Assembly (NCBI GenBank): GCA_027858325.1
Contig: JAQICU010000068.1
Coordinates: 1 to 7,965 of the forward strand
DNA: 7,965 nt
Direction: 5' to 3'
Origin: Candidatus Cloacimonadota bacterium
GTDB taxonomy: Bacteria > Cloacimonadota > Cloacimonadia > Cloacimonadales > TCS61
The translations under genes were made by a program, and so were the position numbers. Positions 6,023 through 7,965 of this stretch are shown piece by piece. Numbering within the stretch: position 1 is the stretch's first letter; the number at the start of each line of letters is the position of its first letter. Below the pieces are notes generated by a model. That model saw nothing but the letters and a program-made list of their open reading frames with translations, had not been told where the DNA came from and searched no databases.

Positions 6023-7965
6023 TTATTTCAATAACAACATTTTATTGATCAGTAACTTAGTATCATTAATTTCCAATTTATAGAAGTAAACACCCGATGC
6101 TACTCGCTTATTTTGAATATTCGTTCCATTCCAAATAACAGTGTGTTCCCCACTAAGTTGAATCTCGTTTACCAGTGTTTTAACTTTCTGTCCTTTGATG
6201 TTAAAAATGCTCAATTCAACTTTCCCTTCATCAGGAATGCTGTAATGTATGTTTGTTTCCGGGTTAAATGGATTTGGATAGTTCTGCATTCTGAATCTAT
6301 TTTGAACAACCGCATCATCAACATTGGAATAATCCTGATTTGTGATAAGAATTGTGATCCCCAAAAGTGTATCAGCCGGAGTATATTCCACAGCATCATT
6401 TTCCGGTATTTCCAGATAACCCTCAGATATTTCCAGGAATATATTGAAATTTTCAGGAAGTTCAAAAGTGCTGGCATCAAAGAATAATGGTTGTAGATCA
6501 GCGAGTTGTAATTCTGCATCCCACGAATATGTGAAATCATGTGTTTCATTTTGCGGTGAAGTAATAGATTGGTGCAGTTTCTTAGTTTCACCATTTATTG
6601 CCATTGGAATACTGAATGTGATAATATCCTCGAATGGTTTATCAAGAGGCTTGAGGAGGTAGTAATTTGCATTATAGAGCGAATCTGCAAAATTAGAAGT
6701 TCCAACAATAACAGATGATATATCATTGTTTTCCTGCTCTACATTTATCTTTACTTTCCAATTGATCTCGTACTCAGGTGAAAATTCATTGGAATAATAT
6801 GGAATAAATTTCAAAGTAACATCATCTTCATAACAAAATAGATAATAAGCATTCGCTGGAGTCATCTCATAAACCGGATCAAAGCAATTCTCATAATCAA
6901 ATACAGCCGGTTCTATAAACCTGTTCTGTACTGCCTGGTAATATTCGTAATCTACATTATTTAAGGAAAACACAAGCTGATCAAGATCATAATGTGCTCT
7001 ATGCGGATTAGGAATAATATTCCATCCGGAATTCATTTGCATACTGTAAGCCGTCTTCTGCATAGTCACATTACTCAATGCAAAATAATTATCCTGTAGC
7101 GCATAGTTCCAGTAAGGATGCAGGAATTCAGGCTCATCCACTGTAATAAATTCATTATTTATAAATTCATAGAATTCAGTATTAACACCAAATATCTCTT
7201 CGGTAGAATATTGATTTGTATTAAAGTTCTTTGTCATCAGATTCCAACCCTGGTAAGTCTCTACAATATTTTGCGGAGAGATGATCCCTAAACTATAAGG
7301 TGAATAATGATGCAATGTATCACCTTCATCCATCACAAGGTCTATCCTGCATTTGAGATCTTCAAACAGCAGTTGCGGAATATTCCATTCAACGTTAGAA
7401 GTAGTTGGTGATAGATCCAACTCAATTGGAATTGTAATCTCATCATTTTCTGCATACACGTTAATATGATTGATCGTAGCATTCATATTTACCGACCAGC
7501 TTATATCAAGAATTTCATTGGGATAAAGCAGTTGATTTGGGATATCATCGAAATCCAGAGAAGGAGTTAAATTTCCATAATATAGAGTGAAACTGTAATA
7601 ATCTGAAGTAGTTGGAGTGAATGTATAATTGGTGGTTGCCAGATCAACATATAATCCGTTAATATAAAGATAGATCCTTTCTGCGTTTCTTTCAAGATTT
7701 GCAATGCCTATCTCGACCGGTATGTTCAAATAATTTGTTCGTACTCTATAAGCCCAGCTCTTAAGTTGTTCTCCTGTATTGTATGCTCCGTAGATCTCCT
7801 GCTCATAATCATTAGGAACGTTGTTCCAATATTGTTCATAGAATTGACAGAAAAAATATTCTCCAGAAGTAGAATCATCTGCCGCAATTTCAAAATTAGC
7901 ATCATAACCATCGGAGGCAAATTCATTAAATCCGAAATAACACGTATCACTTGCCGTGACGGTTG
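6023..7965 (-). CDS. Large secreted protein with T9SS-type C-terminal sorting domain (5' end cut by window)
   Basis: One uninterrupted frame runs from the right edge to the TAA at 6025-6023, giving 646 visible residues. The N terminus and any signal peptide lie outside. The apparent start at 7729 (TTG) is only a frame-internal codon, because the frame stays open with protein-like sequence to the edge. The first residues include FGFNEFASDGYDANFE, resembling a segment often found in FCB secreted proteins. Beta-rich, aromatic-rich sequence follows, with two GWN motifs (about 239-241 and 313-315) that may mark related sub-domains. The C-terminal domain begins near YPNPFNP (562-568) and contains GQK, VIWNG, ASGVYFY and terminal KMLLLK, the signature of proteins exported by the type IX system or an equivalent. 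No protease or glycosidase motif is recognised in the visible part. It is probably an extracellular or surface protein of unknown activity, paired with the next secreted gene by strand and domain type. Confidence 0.85.
   Translation of the reverse strand, partial: TVTASDTCYFGFNEFASDGYDANFEIAADDSTSGEYFFCQFYEQYWNNVPNDYEQEIYGAYNTGEQLKSWAYRVRTNYLNIPVEIGIANLERNAERIYLYINGLYVDLATTNYTFTPTTSDYYSFTLYYGNLTPSLDFDDIPNQLLYPNEILDISWSVNMNATINHINVYAENDEITIPIELDLSPTTSNVEWNIPQLLFEDLKCRIDLVMDEGDTLHHYSPYSLGIISPQNIVETYQGWNLMTKNFNTNQYSTEEIFGVNTEFYEFINNEFITVDEPEFLHPYWNYALQDNYFALSNVTMQKTAYSMQMNSGWNIIPNPHRAHYDLDQLVFSLNNVDYEYYQAVQNRFIEPAVFDYENCFDPVYEMTPANAYYLFCYEDDVTLKFIPYYSNEFSPEYEINWKVKINVEQENNDISSVIVGTSNFADSLYNANYYLLKPLDKPFEDIITFSIPMAINGETKKLHQSITSPQNETHDFTYSWDAELQLADLQPLFFDASTFELPENFNIFLEISEGYLEIPENDAVEYTPADTLLGITILITNQDYSNVDDAVVQNRFRMQNYPNPFNPETNIHYSIPDEGKVELSIFNIKGQKVKTLVNEIQLSGEHTVIWNGTNIQNKRVASGVYFYKLEINDTKLLINKMLLLK

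Noticed and set aside
7726..7950. A 74-codon open frame on the minus strand overlapping the start of the large secreted-protein frame, suggesting a frameshift split
   Set aside because: The main frame continues open through 7963 with protein-like sequence, so the gene is simply cut by the window edge and this frame is a shadow.
1..7965. CRISPR array, tRNA or transposase
   Set aside because: No regularly spaced direct repeats, no cloverleaf-like sequence and no transposase or integrase motif were seen on either strand.

Overview
The window is AT-rich, and every gene I can support lies on the minus strand, so transcription runs from position 7965 toward 1. Two secreted proteins end in the C-terminal domain typical of the FCB superphylum: a YPNPFNP motif, a GQK strand, a [IV]WNG strand, an SG[IV]YFY strand, and a terminal KM[ML]LLK. 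Together with the AT-richness and several families of short palindromic repeats, this suggests an uncultured FCB bacterium, with Cloacimonadota as my best guess. That placement is an inference from protein style, not from a marker gene.

Layout in transcription order: (1) a large secreted protein whose 5' end lies beyond the right edge (6023-7965); (2) a 239-bp spacer filled by a degenerate inverted-repeat element (about 5799-6010); (3) a 496-residue secreted multidomain protein (4293-5783) whose sorting domain carries an in-frame 88-bp palindromic insertion (4434-4521); (4) after 9 nt, a YjjG-type HAD nucleotidase (3603-4283); (5) after 11 nt, a phosphonate-type binding protein gene phnD (2692-3591), interrupted by an in-frame TAA at codon 82; (6) after a 120-nt spacer with a 10-bp perfect inverted repeat, the ATPase phnC (1804-2571); (7) overlapping it by 4 nt, the permease phnE (800-1807); (8) after 152 nt holding three hairpins, a second HAD phosphatase of the beta-phosphoglucomutase type that runs off the left edge (1-647).

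PhnD, PhnC and PhnE would form one ABC importer of the phosphonate/phosphite/phosphate-ester class: a lipoprotein receptor, an ATPase and a long-form permease. No C-P lyase, phosphonatase or phosphite dehydrogenase is visible, but HAD phosphatases flank the importer on both sides. As read, the importer lacks an intact receptor, so it is either newly inactivated, polymorphic, or a sequence error.

I found no CRISPR array, tRNA, rRNA, integrase or transposase. I also saw no clearly new multi-gene system. The most notable items are the in-frame palindromic insertion in a sorting domain, the single nonsense codon in an otherwise intact phnD, and the concentration of structured repeats at gene boundaries.
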